A stretch of DNA of 8,489 nt from positions 1 to 8,489 of the forward strand of contig DAOVXI010000064.1 in assembly GCA_030636245.1 (NCBI GenBank). The letters are read 5' to 3'. The stretch is from Deltaproteobacteria bacterium (GTDB taxonomy: Bacteria > Desulfobacterota > GWC2-55-46 > DRQE01). Of the stretch, positions 1 to 7,520 are shown piece by piece. A program made the translations under genes and the position numbers. The notes under the pieces are model-generated. The model saw nothing but the letters and a program-made list of their open reading frames with translations. It was not told the DNA's origin and searched no databases. The number at the start of each line of letters is the position of its first letter. Within the stretch, counting starts at the first letter, position 1.

Positions 1-1208
1 ACCGGGGACAAAGGCTTTCCTTTATACGTAATACCTTTGAAGCGATGGGCCGTTACCGCACGGGAGAGATAACAAAGAAAGAACTTGATGCCTGTGAGAA
101 GGGCGCTTGTCCGGGAGCTGGAAGCTGCCAGGGTCTCTATACGGCTAACACAATGAGCTGTTTGACCGAGGCTATGGGTATGAGTCTTCCGGGATGTGGC
201 ACCGCACCTGCGGTGACGAGCGAGAAAAGACGTATCGCTTATGACAGCGGTGAACGCATAGTTGAACTTATAAGAAAAAATATAACACCGAGAAAGATTT
301 TGACCAAGGCGGCTTTTGAGAATGCCATAAGGGTCGATCTTGCGCTTGGCGGTTCAAGTAATACCGTGTTGCATCTCTTGGCCATAGCCCACGAGGCGGG
401 CGTGAAGTTGCCGCTTGAAGCATTCGATAAACTAAGTAAGACTACGCCTCATATATCTTCACTTGAGCCTGTCGGGCCATACTACATGGAGGACCTTCAC
501 TTTGCAGGAGGCATCCCGGCTGTCATGTCGAGGCTTAAGGCAAAGATAAAGGACAACCCGACGCTTTCGGGCCATAGGGTAAAGGCTATTATAAAAGCCG
601 TGGAGTTCATTGATGATAAGGTTATAAGGCCGCTTAATAAGGCTCACCACAAAGAGGGCGGCATAGCTGTACTTAAAGGCAACATCGCGCCGCTCGGTGC
701 TGTGGTAAAGCAATCAGGTGTGAGTTCCAAGATGATGCACTTTAAAGGTAAAGCAAAGGTCTTTAACAGTGAAGAGTTGGCGATGAAAGCCATTCTCGCA
801 AAAAAGATAAAAAAAGGTGATGTCGTGGTCATTCGCTATGAAGGCCCCAAGGGTGGTCCGGGTATGCGTGAGATGCTGGCACCAACGGCAACCTTAATGG
901 GAATGGGCATGGGTGATGACGTAGCGCTCATAACCGACGGACGTTTCTCAGGCGGTACGCGAGGCCCGTGCATAGGCCATATCTCACCGGAGGCGATGGA
1001 GGGCGGACCCATAGCTCTCATAAAGAACGGTGATACTATTGTAATAGACATACACAAGCGTTCAATTGAATTAAAAGTAAGTGCAAAAGAGTTGAGCGAA
1101 AGAAAGAAAAAATGGAAGCCCATTAAACCCAAGATAACCACGGGTTGGCTCTCACGTTACGCAAAAGTTGTAACATCGGCCAACACAGGGGCCATAACAG
1201 AGGCTTAA
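1..1208 (+). CDS. ilvD: Dihydroxyacid dehydratase, C-terminal part (5' end outside window)
   Basis: IlvD dehydrates 2,3-dihydroxy-isovalerate and 2,3-dihydroxy-3-methylvalerate to the 2-oxoacid precursors of valine (and leucine) and isoleucine; it is a cytoplasmic Fe-S enzyme. About 401 residues are present out of the usual 550-560. The open frame runs in from base 3, and the ATG at 45 is internal: the residues before it (RLSFIRNTFEAMG) already match the family. Visible signatures are ACPGAGSC followed by TANTM, at about 105-149, whose second Cys is a predicted cluster ligand; GPKGGPGMREM around 842-877; and the family signature TDGRFSGG around 933-956, whose Ser is the proposed catalytic base. 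The first cluster Cys and the CDK motif must lie upstream, so an intact cluster cannot be confirmed here. The paralogue phosphogluconate dehydratase (edd) is less likely given ilvB, ilvN and ilvC follow directly. The stop is 10 bases before ilvB. Confidence 0.96.
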   Translation, partial: RGQRLSFIRNTFEAMGRYRTGEITKKELDACEKGACPGAGSCQGLYTANTMSCLTEAMGMSLPGCGTAPAVTSEKRRIAYDSGERIVELIRKNITPRKILTKAAFENAIRVDLALGGSSNTVLHLLAIAHEAGVKLPLEAFDKLSKTTPHISSLEPVGPYYMEDLHFAGGIPAVMSRLKAKIKDNPTLSGHRVKAIIKAVEFIDDKVIRPLNKAHHKEGGIAVLKGNIAPLGAVVKQSGVSSKMMHFKGKAKVFNSEELAMKAILAKKIKKGDVVVIRYEGPKGGPGMREMLAPTATLMGMGMGDDVALITDGRFSGGTRGPCIGHISPEAMEGGPIALIKNGDTIVIDIHKRSIELKVSAKELSERKKKWKPIKPKITTGWLSRYAKVVTSANTGAITEA

Positions 1209-1218
1209 GGAATAGATA

Positions 1219-2919
1219 ATGGAAAAGATGAACGGTGCGGAGATATTACTGGAGTCACTCTTAAAGGAAGGTGTCGATACGGTTTTCGGCTACCCCGGCG
1301 GAGCGGTACTTCCGATATACGACGCCTTATACAAACATAAGTTAAAGCACATCCTTGTTCGTCACGAGCAGGGCGGGGTGCATGCGGCAGACGGTTATGC
1401 GAGAGCGACAGGAAAGCCCGGGGTCTCTATTGTTACCTCAGGCCCGGGCGCGACAAACACGGTTACTGGAATAGCTACAGCATATATGGACTCTATCCCT
1501 ATGGTTGTATTTACGGGACAGGTACCGACGGCCTTGATCGGAAACGACGCCTTTCAGGAAGCGGACATAGTCGGCATAACAAGGCCCTGCACAAAGCATA
1601 ACTATCTTGTTAAGGACGTTAAGGACTTGACCCGTATAATTAAAGAGGCCTTTTATATCGCGACAACAGGGAGGCCGGGGCCGGTCTTAGTCGATCTGCC
1701 AAAGGACGTTCTGACTGCAGAGTATGAGTTCAGCTATCCAAAGAAGGTTGATATACCAAGTTATCAGCCGACGTATAAGGGACACAAGGGCCAGATAAAA
1801 AAGGCCATGGACCTTATAGTAAAATCCAAGCGTCCTGTTATATACGCGGGCGGTGGGGCGGTTTTATCCAACGCCGCAGCAGAGCTTACAAAGCTTGCAA
1901 GAAAGTTAAAGATACCGGTTACGAATACTTTAATGGGGCTTGGTTCTTTCCCCGGAACAGATCCGCTCTTTATGGGGATGCTTGGTATGCACGGAACATA
2001 TACGGCGAACATGGCCATACAGAGTACCGATTGCCTTATAGCCGTCGGCGCTCGTTTTGATGACCGTGTGACAGGCAAGATAGATGAGTTCGCGCCGCAC
2101 GCGAGGATAATCCACATAGACATCGATCCTACGAGTATAAGCAAGAACGTTACGGTCGATATACCCATAGTCGGCGATGTTAAAGAGGTTTTAAAAGAAC
2201 TGCATGCGGCCATTCCAAAAGGCGCTAACTTCACAAAGTATATAAGTGAGATGAAGAACTGGGACAAGCAGGTCGAGAAGTGGGAGAAGACGCACTCTCT
2301 CTCGGTCAAGCAGGGTAAGAATGAGCGCATTAAGCCTCAGTATGTCGTTGAGAGGCTTTATCATCTCACAAAAGGTGATGCCATAATAACAACAGAGGTC
2401 GGGCAGAACCAGATGTGGGCCGCTCAGTTCTATAAGTATGATAAGCCTAGGACATTCTTGACCTCCGGCGGGCTTGGAACAATGGGTTACGGCTTTCCAG
2501 CGGCCATCGGCGCGCAGGTCGCATTCCCGAATAAGACCGTTATAGACATAGCCGGGGACGGCTCCATACAGATGAACATTCAGGAGCTCGCAACAGCGGT
2601 CGAGTGTAAGCTTCCCGTAAAGGTCGCCATCTTGAATAACCGTTTCCTCGGGATGGTCAGGCAGTGGCAGGAGCTTTTCTATGACAAGCGCTACTCATAC
2701 ACGTGTCTTGGCAAGAAGCCGGACTTTGTAAAGATAGCCGAGGCATATGGCGGAGTGGGGCTACGGGCCGAGAAGGTGGCAGACGTTGACAAGATCATAA
2801 AGAAGGCCTTGAGCATAAATGACAGACCCGTGTTCATGGACTTTGTAGTTGACCCGAAGGAGGATGTCTATCCGATGGTTCCGGCGGGACAACCTTTAAG
2901 CAAGATGCTTTTAGTATAA
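1219..2919 (+). CDS. ilvB: Acetohydroxyacid synthase, catalytic (large) subunit
   Basis: This ThDP- and FAD-dependent enzyme condenses pyruvate with a second pyruvate or with 2-oxobutyrate to give acetolactate or acetohydroxybutyrate, the committed step to valine, leucine and isoleucine. At 566 residues it has the normal family length. The N-terminal pyrimidine-binding domain carries the ThDP-activating glutamate E50 (RHEQGG). The middle domain has the ARFDDRVTG motif typical of anabolic FAD-binding enzymes. The C-terminal domain has the ThDP/Mg motif GDG at 446-448 and NN at 473-474. W483 in MVRQWQELF corresponds to the Trp that favours 2-oxobutyrate in studied enzymes (Trp464 of E. coli AHAS II), so it should serve the isoleucine branch too. 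A TAAGGA ribosome site at 1206-1211 overlaps the ilvD stop, which supports the ATG at 1219. The regulatory subunit gene follows after 16 bases. These features argue against a catabolic acetolactate synthase or another ThDP enzyme such as glyoxylate carboligase. Confidence 0.97.
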   Translation: MEKMNGAEILLESLLKEGVDTVFGYPGGAVLPIYDALYKHKLKHILVRHEQGGVHAADGYARATGKPGVSIVTSGPGATNTVTGIATAYMDSIPMVVFTGQVPTALIGNDAFQEADIVGITRPCTKHNYLVKDVKDLTRIIKEAFYIATTGRPGPVLVDLPKDVLTAEYEFSYPKKVDIPSYQPTYKGHKGQIKKAMDLIVKSKRPVIYAGGGAVLSNAAAELTKLARKLKIPVTNTLMGLGSFPGTDPLFMGMLGMHGTYTANMAIQSTDCLIAVGARFDDRVTGKIDEFAPHARIIHIDIDPTSISKNVTVDIPIVGDVKEVLKELHAAIPKGANFTKYISEMKNWDKQVEKWEKTHSLSVKQGKNERIKPQYVVERLYHLTKGDAIITTEVGQNQMWAAQFYKYDKPRTFLTSGGLGTMGYGFPAAIGAQVAFPNKTVIDIAGDGSIQMNIQELATAVECKLPVKVAILNNRFLGMVRQWQELFYDKRYSYTCLGKKPDFVKIAEAYGGVGLRAEKVADVDKIIKKALSINDRPVFMDFVVDPKEDVYPMVPAGQPLSKMLLV

Positions 2920-2922
2920 TTT

Positions 2923-2928
2923 TAGGAG
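2923..2928 (+). promoter_or_regulatory. Ribosome binding site fixing the TTG start of ilvN
   Basis: TAGGAG lies 7 bases before the TTG at 2936. No ATG or GTG near it gives the conserved IlvN N-terminus, so this site is the main support for a rare TTG start codon. Confidence 0.75.
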
Positions 2929-2935
2929 TGTTAAG

Positions 2936-3430
2936 TTGAGACATACGATTTCAGTTCTTGTAACCAATGAGTTTGGGGTACTTTCCCGCATAAGCGGGCT
3001 CTTCTCCGGCAGAGGCTTCAATATTGAAAGCCTTTGCGTAGCAGAGACTATGGACCCTAAGGTCTCCCGCATGACAATTGTTTCAAGCGGGGACAATAAG
3101 ATAATAGAGCAGATAACCAAGCAGCTCAATAAGCTGGTGAGTGTCATAAAGGTACATGACCTGACCGGTGAAGAGTATCTTAAGCGCGAGCTTGTGCTTA
3201 TCAAGGTACACGCAGCGCCAGATCATCGCTCAGAGATACTTAACATTGTCGAGATATTCAGGGCTCAGGTCGTAGATGTTGGAGCGAATACCTATACGAT
3301 CGAGATCACGGGTGATGAGGAAAAGATTTTGGCGATAACAGAGCTTTTAAGGCCTTTTGGCGTTAAGGAACTTGTCCGTACAGGACGGGTTGCGATGGCA
3401 AGAAGTATTAAAAGAAAAGAAAACAAATAA
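2936..3430 (+). CDS. ilvN: Acetohydroxyacid synthase, regulatory (small) subunit
   Basis: The small subunit activates the IlvB catalytic subunit and confers feedback inhibition by valine. The 164 residues match the usual length of the IlvH/IlvN class (about 160). Residues of about 3-75 form an ACT domain starting RHTISVLVTNEFGVLSRISG; the rest, from about 84 to 157, is the small-subunit C-terminal domain. G14, S17 and N29 are kept; from memory, equivalent positions in E. coli IlvH affect valine sensitivity when mutated, so feedback control is probably intact (inference). The start is TTG, read as Met, chosen because the family N-terminus begins right there and a good ribosome site stands 7 bases before it. 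It lies 16 bases after ilvB, the usual arrangement for a two-subunit enzyme. The symbol ilvH would be an equally acceptable name. Confidence 0.95.
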   Translation: MRHTISVLVTNEFGVLSRISGLFSGRGFNIESLCVAETMDPKVSRMTIVSSGDNKIIEQITKQLNKLVSVIKVHDLTGEEYLKRELVLIKVHAAPDHRSEILNIVEIFRAQVVDVGANTYTIEITGDEEKILAITELLRPFGVKELVRTGRVAMARSIKRKENK

Positions 3431-3435
3431 CTTTA

Positions 3436-3462
3436 GTACATAAAAAATCATGGAGGATGTAC
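3436..3462 (+). repeat. Short inverted repeat around the ilvC ribosome site
   Basis: GTACAT at 3436-3441 and ATGTAC at 3457-3462 are perfect 6-base reverse complements separated by 15 bases. The second arm ends just before the ilvC start, and the GGAGG ribosome site lies in the loop. As RNA this could form a small hairpin that displays the ribosome site, but six pairs of mixed composition make a weak stem that could be chance. It has no run of U after it, so it is not an intrinsic terminator. Confidence 0.4.
3452..3457 (+). promoter_or_regulatory. Strong ribosome binding site of ilvC
   Basis: GGAGGA ends 7 bases before the ATG at 3465. An in-frame ATG at 3450 overlaps this site and has only A-rich sequence before it. 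The ribosome site therefore decides for 3465, and removes five residues (MEDVQ) from the longest possible reading frame. Confidence 0.85.
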
Positions 3463-3464
3463 AG

Positions 3465-4481
3465 ATGAACGTTTATTACGATAAGGACGCAGATCTCGAA
3501 ATAATAAGAAGCAAGAAGGTGGCTGTTATAGGTTTCGGTAGCCAGGGACACGCCCATGCGCAGAACATGAAGGAGAGCGGGGTTGATGTTGTTGTCGGGC
3601 TTCGTAAGGACGGTGGTTCATGGAAAAAGGCAGAGGCCGCAGGACTTACCGTTAAGACAGTGCCTGATGCCGTAAAGGACGCAGACGTTGTAATGATACT
3701 CATCCCTGATGAGACGCAGGGTGATGTTTACGCGGAAGAGATCGCGCCTAACCTGAAGGATGGCGTATACCTTGCTTTTGGTCACGGACTTAACATTCAC
3801 TTCGGCATGATCAAGCCGCCTTCGAGTGCAAATGTTTTTATGGCAGCTCCAAAGGGTCCGGGTCATCTCGTTCGTCATGAGTACTCGGGCGGCAGAGGTG
3901 TTCCGACACTCGTAGCCGTTAATCAGGACGCAAGCGGAGATACCCTCCAGGTTGCGCTCTCCTACGCAAGCGCCATAGGCGGAGGTCGTGCCGGAATAAT
4001 CGAGACTACCTTTAAGGATGAGACAGAGACAGATCTTTTCGGAGAGCAGGCTGTGCTTTGCGGAGGGGTCTCGGCTCTAATAAAAGCAGGCTTTGAGACA
4101 CTTACAGAGGCGGGCTATCCGCCGGAGATGGCATACTTTGAGTGTCTGCATGAGCTGAAGCTTATAGTTGACCTTATTTATGAGGGCGGGATCTCAAACA
4201 TGCGCTACTCCATAAGTAACACCGCGCAGTACGGTGACCTTACACGCGGGCCAAGGGTCGTGAACGACACAACAAAGGCCGAGATGAAGAAGATACTTGG
4301 CGAGATCCAGAGCGGCGAGTTCGCCAAGGAATGGATAGCCGAGTACAAGGGTGGTCTTAAGAACTTTAACAGGCTTAATGAAGAAGGCGAGAAGCATCAG
4401 ATAGAAGAGGTCGGTGAGAAGCTCAGAGGTATGATGAGCTGGATGAAGTCCTCAAAGATAATCGACAAGAGTAAGAACTAA
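3465..4481 (+). CDS. ilvC: Ketol-acid reductoisomerase, class I
   Basis: IlvC isomerises and reduces acetolactate or acetohydroxybutyrate to the dihydroxyacids used by IlvD, using Mg2+ and NADPH (or NADH in some members). From the ATG at 3465 the protein has 338 residues, the typical length of the short class I form, and begins MNVYYDKDADL as family members do. The Rossmann fold shows GFGSQGHAHA near the N-terminus. Catalytic residues fall at the positions usual for the family: H107 in GHGLNIHFG, metal ligands D190 and E194 in DLFGEQ, E226 and E230 in ECLHE, and S251 in SISNTAQYGD. The cofactor loop reads GLRKDGGSWKKAE and keeps the Arg and a Ser often linked to NADPH binding; cofactor choice is not settled by this. 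It follows ilvN after the longest gap in the window (34 bases) and has the strongest ribosome site, consistent with a need for abundant enzyme (inference). Confidence 0.97.
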   Translation: MNVYYDKDADLEIIRSKKVAVIGFGSQGHAHAQNMKESGVDVVVGLRKDGGSWKKAEAAGLTVKTVPDAVKDADVVMILIPDETQGDVYAEEIAPNLKDGVYLAFGHGLNIHFGMIKPPSSANVFMAAPKGPGHLVRHEYSGGRGVPTLVAVNQDASGDTLQVALSYASAIGGGRAGIIETTFKDETETDLFGEQAVLCGGVSALIKAGFETLTEAGYPPEMAYFECLHELKLIVDLIYEGGISNMRYSISNTAQYGDLTRGPRVVNDTTKAEMKKILGEIQSGEFAKEWIAEYKGGLKNFNRLNEEGEKHQIEEVGEKLRGMMSWMKSSKIIDKSKN

Positions 4482-4501
4482 GGTAGGCGTAAAAGTAGGT
4501 A

Positions 4502-5137
4502 ATGCGTATACCGCTAGCTAAAGAGGGTTATCCATTTATTTTGATCAGCGCGGCCGTTACGGCCGTTAGCTGTTTCTGGGGTGGATGGCTGCCGCTTATT
4601 ATTTTAGGGCCTTTAACATTTTTTGTCGTCTACTTCTTCAGGGACCCCGAAAGGATTATCCCCGAGGGTGATGACCTGATAGTCAGTCCTGCTGACGGCA
4701 GGATAATAAAGGTAGAGACAGCACGTGAAGAGCAGTTCCTTAAAGATGAAACGCTCAAGATAAGTATCTTCATGAATGTCTTTAATGTTCATGTGAACCG
4801 CGCGCCGGCAAAGGCCAAGGTTATCGATACTTTTTATAACCCGGGCAAGTTCTTTAACGCCAGCTTTGATAAGGCCTCTCTTTTGAATGAGCGTAACCTG
4901 CTCCTTATGGAGAATGAGAAGGGCAAGAAGTTCGTTGTGGTTCAGATCGCAGGGCTTATAGCAAGAAGGATAGTAAGCTATGCGAAACCCGGAAGCAACT
5001 ATGGCAAGGGCGAAAGGTTTGGCATAATACGCTTCGGTTCAAGGCTGGATGTTTATCTGCCAACGGAGTGTAAGGCTGAAGTAAGTATTGGTCAAAAGGT
5101 GAGTGCAGGAAGCACGATCCTTGCAAAATGGAGATAG
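4502..5137 (+). CDS. psd: Phosphatidylserine decarboxylase proenzyme, short (PSD-A) type
   Basis: Psd decarboxylates phosphatidylserine to phosphatidylethanolamine at the inner membrane. The 211 residues fit the short bacterial/archaeal-like form rather than the roughly 320-residue E. coli form. Hydrophobic stretches at about 11-26 and 29-46 should anchor it, followed by FFRDPER (45-51) and SPADG (62-66). The enzyme cuts itself to make a pyruvoyl group: the expected site is G179-S180 in RFGSRLDVYLP, giving a beta chain of 179 residues and an alpha chain of 32. D65 and H97 (NVHVNRAP) fit the Asp-His-Ser set proposed for self-cleavage. The AGST near the C-terminus resembles the LGST of the long form but is probably not the cut site. 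Only a poor ribosome site precedes the ATG. The substrate-making enzyme PssA is encoded next, 4 bases on. Archaetidylserine decarboxylase belongs to the same family but is unlikely in a bacterium. Confidence 0.95.
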   Translation: MRIPLAKEGYPFILISAAVTAVSCFWGGWLPLIILGPLTFFVVYFFRDPERIIPEGDDLIVSPADGRIIKVETAREEQFLKDETLKISIFMNVFNVHVNRAPAKAKVIDTFYNPGKFFNASFDKASLLNERNLLLMENEKGKKFVVVQIAGLIARRIVSYAKPGSNYGKGERFGIIRFGSRLDVYLPTECKAEVSIGQKVSAGSTILAKWR

Positions 5138-5141
5138 GAAG

Positions 5142-5951
5142 ATGGAAGATAAAGGGATAGAAGAGTTAGAAACCGCTAAGGATAAGACAATGTCTGTAAG
5201 TCGCAAGGGAGTGTATCTTTTACCGAACCTGCTCACGAGTGCGACACTTTTTGGCGGCTTCTACGCGATAGTTGCTGCATTTGACGGCAAGTACGAGTAC
5301 GCCGCGATCGCTATTCTCATAAGTGCGCTTTTTGACGGGCTTGACGGAAGGATCGCGCGGCTTACGAATACAACAAGTAAGTTCGGCGCTGAGTACGACT
5401 CGATCGCTGATGTCGTTGCATTCGGTCTTGCTCCTGGCATACTTATTTTTACCTGGGCCTTAAGGCCTTATGAAAGGTATGGATGGATTGCTGCATTCCT
5501 ATATGTTGTTTGCGGCGCTCTAAGACTTGCGCGTTTCAATACACAGATAAGCACGGTCGAGATGAAGAATTTTAAGGGGTTGCCGATACCGGCTGCCGCC
5601 GCGCTTGTCGCTTCAACCGTTTTGCTTTTTTATACGTTGAACATTGAGGTGGCTAAGCACATAACAGTGCTGCTGCTTATCTATCTTTTGGCTTACCTCA
5701 TGGTGAGCAACATCAAGTACTATAGCTTTAAGGAGCTTAACCTTTCACAGCGGATACCGTTCAGTCTTCTTATAGCCGCTATAATGCTTCTACTGCTGGT
5801 AGTTGCCAAGCCTCCTATGATGCTCTTCATTCTCACGCTTGGCTACGCTCTATCGGGTCCCGTTGCGGTACTTATAAAGAGAGAGAAGCTAAAGAAGATG
5901 CTTGAGAGAAGCAGGGAAAAAAAGAAGATAAAGAAAACATTAGATACTTAA
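5142..5951 (+). CDS. pssA: CDP-diacylglycerol-serine O-phosphatidyltransferase, type II
   Basis: PssA joins serine to CDP-diacylglycerol to form phosphatidylserine, which the neighbouring Psd converts to phosphatidylethanolamine. The CDP-alcohol phosphatidyltransferase motif is complete: DGRIAR at 68-73, G82, D86 and D90, following the D-G-x2-A-R-x8-G-x3-D-x3-D pattern with its metal-binding aspartates. ALRLARFN further on is also typical. About eight hydrophobic segments between residues 24 and 246 mark an integral membrane protein; this is not the E. coli phospholipase-D-like type I enzyme. The last 24 residues are strongly basic (many Lys and Arg) and probably face the cytoplasm. The start is uncertain: the ATG at 5142 (269 residues) has GGAGA at 5130-5134 inside the end of psd and is preferred; a GTG at 5103 would overlap psd by 35 bases; an ATG at 5190, with AAGGA before it, would give 253 residues. 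Related phosphatidylglycerophosphate synthases share the motif, but the psd neighbour favours serine as acceptor. Confidence 0.93.
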   Translation: MEDKGIEELETAKDKTMSVSRKGVYLLPNLLTSATLFGGFYAIVAAFDGKYEYAAIAILISALFDGLDGRIARLTNTTSKFGAEYDSIADVVAFGLAPGILIFTWALRPYERYGWIAAFLYVVCGALRLARFNTQISTVEMKNFKGLPIPAAAALVASTVLLFYTLNIEVAKHITVLLLIYLLAYLMVSNIKYYSFKELNLSQRIPFSLLIAAIMLLLLVVAKPPMMLFILTLGYALSGPVAVLIKREKLKKMLERSREKKKIKKTLDT

Positions 5952-5973
5952 ACTTTCAATAAAGAGAACTAAA

Positions 5974-7509
5974 ATGGATACAGTAAAGATATTTGATACG
6001 ACGCTCAGGGACGGCGAGCAGAGCCCCGGGGCTTCCATGAACGTTGAGGAGAAGGTGCGTGTCGCGAGACAGCTTGCCAAGCTCGGGGTAGACATAATAG
6101 AGGCCGGCTTTGCGATCAGCAGCCCCGGTGATTTTGAATCCGTAAAAAGGATAGCGCATGAGATAGAAGGCCCAACGGTCTGCTCGCTCGCGCGCGCCAT
6201 TGAGAAAGATATTGATGTCGCGGCCGAGGCACTTAAGGGTGCAAGTAAGCCCAGGATACATACCTTTATATCCACATCCGATATTCATCTTGAGCATCAA
6301 TTCAAGATGAGTAGAGCAGAGGCGAAAAAACGTGCCGTGGAGATGGTTGAGAGAGCCAGAGGTTATGTTGAGGACGTGGAGTTCAGTCCGATGGATGCTT
6401 CACGCACTGATAGCGATTATCTTTATGAGGTAGTAGAAGCTGTCATAGCCGCGGGTGCTACAACCGTAAACATTCCCGATACGGTCGGATATGCCTTGCC
6501 TGATGAGTTTGGTGCTTTGATTAAAGGCATAAAGGATAATGTTCCTAATATAGACAAGGCCATAATATCGGTCCACTGTCATAACGACTTAGGTTTGGCG
6601 GTCGCTAACTCCCTCTCCGCTGTTTTGAACGGCGCGCGTCAGGTTGAGTGCACCATAAACGGCATAGGCGAGAGGGCAGGTAACGCCAGTATGGAAGAGA
6701 TAGTTATGATCCTTAAAACAAGAAAGGACATGATCGGACTCGATACGAATATCAATACCGAGTATCTTTATCCTTCAAGTCGTTTAGTTGTCGGCATAAC
6801 AGGCATGATGGTTCAACCTAATAAGGCTATCGTCGGCGACAACGCTTTTGCTCATGAGAGCGGCATTCATCAGGACGGGCTCTTAAAAGAGAAGACCACG
6901 TACGAGATAATGAGTCCCGAAAGTGTTGGGATATCTAAGAGCACACTTGTAATGGGTAAGCACTCGGGGCGACATGCTTTCAGGAGCCGCTTGTCTGAAC
7001 TCGGTTATGAGCTTGGTGACGAGGACTTGAACAAAGCCTTCGAGAGATTTAAGGCTCTGGCCGACAAGAAGAAAGAGGTCTTTGACGAAGACATAGAGGC
7101 GATCGTTCAGGACGAGGTTCTGCGTATCGATGTTCCGGACAGATTCTCTCTCACTGAGCTTGCCGTCAGCTCCGGCACCGGAACCGAGCCCGAGGCCAAT
7201 ATCACAATGGAGGTCGACGGAAAGAAGATAGAGAAGAGCGGCAAGGGCGATGGCCCGGTGGACGCTGTTTTTAATCTTATATCAACGATTACGGAAACAA
7301 AGAGCAAACTCCTTCGTTACTCGGTCAATGCGATAACAGGCGGCACCGATGCGCTTGGCGAGGTTACCGTAAGGCTGAGTGAAGCGGGACACATTGTTCT
7401 TGGCCAGGGCGCGCATACGGATATAATTATTGCGAGCGCCAAGGCCTACATTAACGCTTTAAATAGACTTGAGCTTAAAAAGAAAGAAAAGAAAGAGAGG
7501 CTTGTTTAA
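5974..7509 (+). CDS. leuA: 2-isopropylmalate synthase
   Basis: LeuA condenses acetyl-CoA with 2-oxoisovalerate, a product of the IlvD step, to 2-isopropylmalate, the first committed step to leucine. The 511 residues match the long bacterial form. The N-terminal TIM barrel (about 4-270) begins VKIFDTTLRDGEQSPGASM with metal ligand D13; the second signature, VHCHNDLGLAVAN, supplies H201 and H203, and N237 lies in GERAGNAS. These positions nearly coincide with the metal site of the E. coli and Neisseria enzymes. The C-terminal part, about 385-505, resembles the LeuA dimerisation/regulatory domain (NAITGGTDALGEVTVRL), so leucine feedback inhibition is likely (inference). Homocitrate and citramalate synthases share the barrel, but an adjacent leuC and the ilv genes favour LeuA. 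It starts 22 bases after pssA with only a weak AAAGAGA ribosome site, although the family N-terminus fixes the ATG. Confidence 0.96.
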   Translation: MDTVKIFDTTLRDGEQSPGASMNVEEKVRVARQLAKLGVDIIEAGFAISSPGDFESVKRIAHEIEGPTVCSLARAIEKDIDVAAEALKGASKPRIHTFISTSDIHLEHQFKMSRAEAKKRAVEMVERARGYVEDVEFSPMDASRTDSDYLYEVVEAVIAAGATTVNIPDTVGYALPDEFGALIKGIKDNVPNIDKAIISVHCHNDLGLAVANSLSAVLNGARQVECTINGIGERAGNASMEEIVMILKTRKDMIGLDTNINTEYLYPSSRLVVGITGMMVQPNKAIVGDNAFAHESGIHQDGLLKEKTTYEIMSPESVGISKSTLVMGKHSGRHAFRSRLSELGYELGDEDLNKAFERFKALADKKKEVFDEDIEAIVQDEVLRIDVPDRFSLTELAVSSGTGTEPEANITMEVDGKKIEKSGKGDGPVDAVFNLISTITETKSKLLRYSVNAITGGTDALGEVTVRLSEAGHIVLGQGAHTDIIIASAKAYINALNRLELKKKEKKERLV

Positions 7510-7520
7510 TTGTGAGAAGT

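Noticed and set aside
45..47. ATG at 45 as the start of ilvD
   Set aside because: The frame is open to the window edge, and the residues before this ATG match the family. The gene starts upstream of the window.
1764..2330. A 188-residue open frame on the minus strand within ilvB
   Set aside because: ilvB is intact and full length on the other strand, and the minus-strand product matches no family I recognise.
3450..3452. ATG at 3450 as the start of ilvC
   Set aside because: It overlaps the GGAGGA ribosome site used for the ATG at 3465 and has no ribosome site of its own. The family N-terminus begins at 3465.
4552..4568. Tandem GGCCGTTA repeat near the start of psd
   Set aside because: Two short copies encode Ala-Val-Thr-Ala-Val in a hydrophobic membrane segment, so simple codon reuse explains it.
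5096..5112. AGST near the Psd C-terminus as the pyruvoyl cleavage site
   Set aside because: It resembles LGST of the long form, but cutting there would leave only an 8-residue alpha chain. The short family uses the FGS in RFGSRLDVYLP at 5030-5062.
5456..5467. A perfect 12-base palindrome, GGCCTTAAGGCC, inside pssA
   Set aside because: It codes for ordinary residues (around WALRPY) in the middle of an intact gene. A single palindrome of this size built from common codons is best taken as chance.
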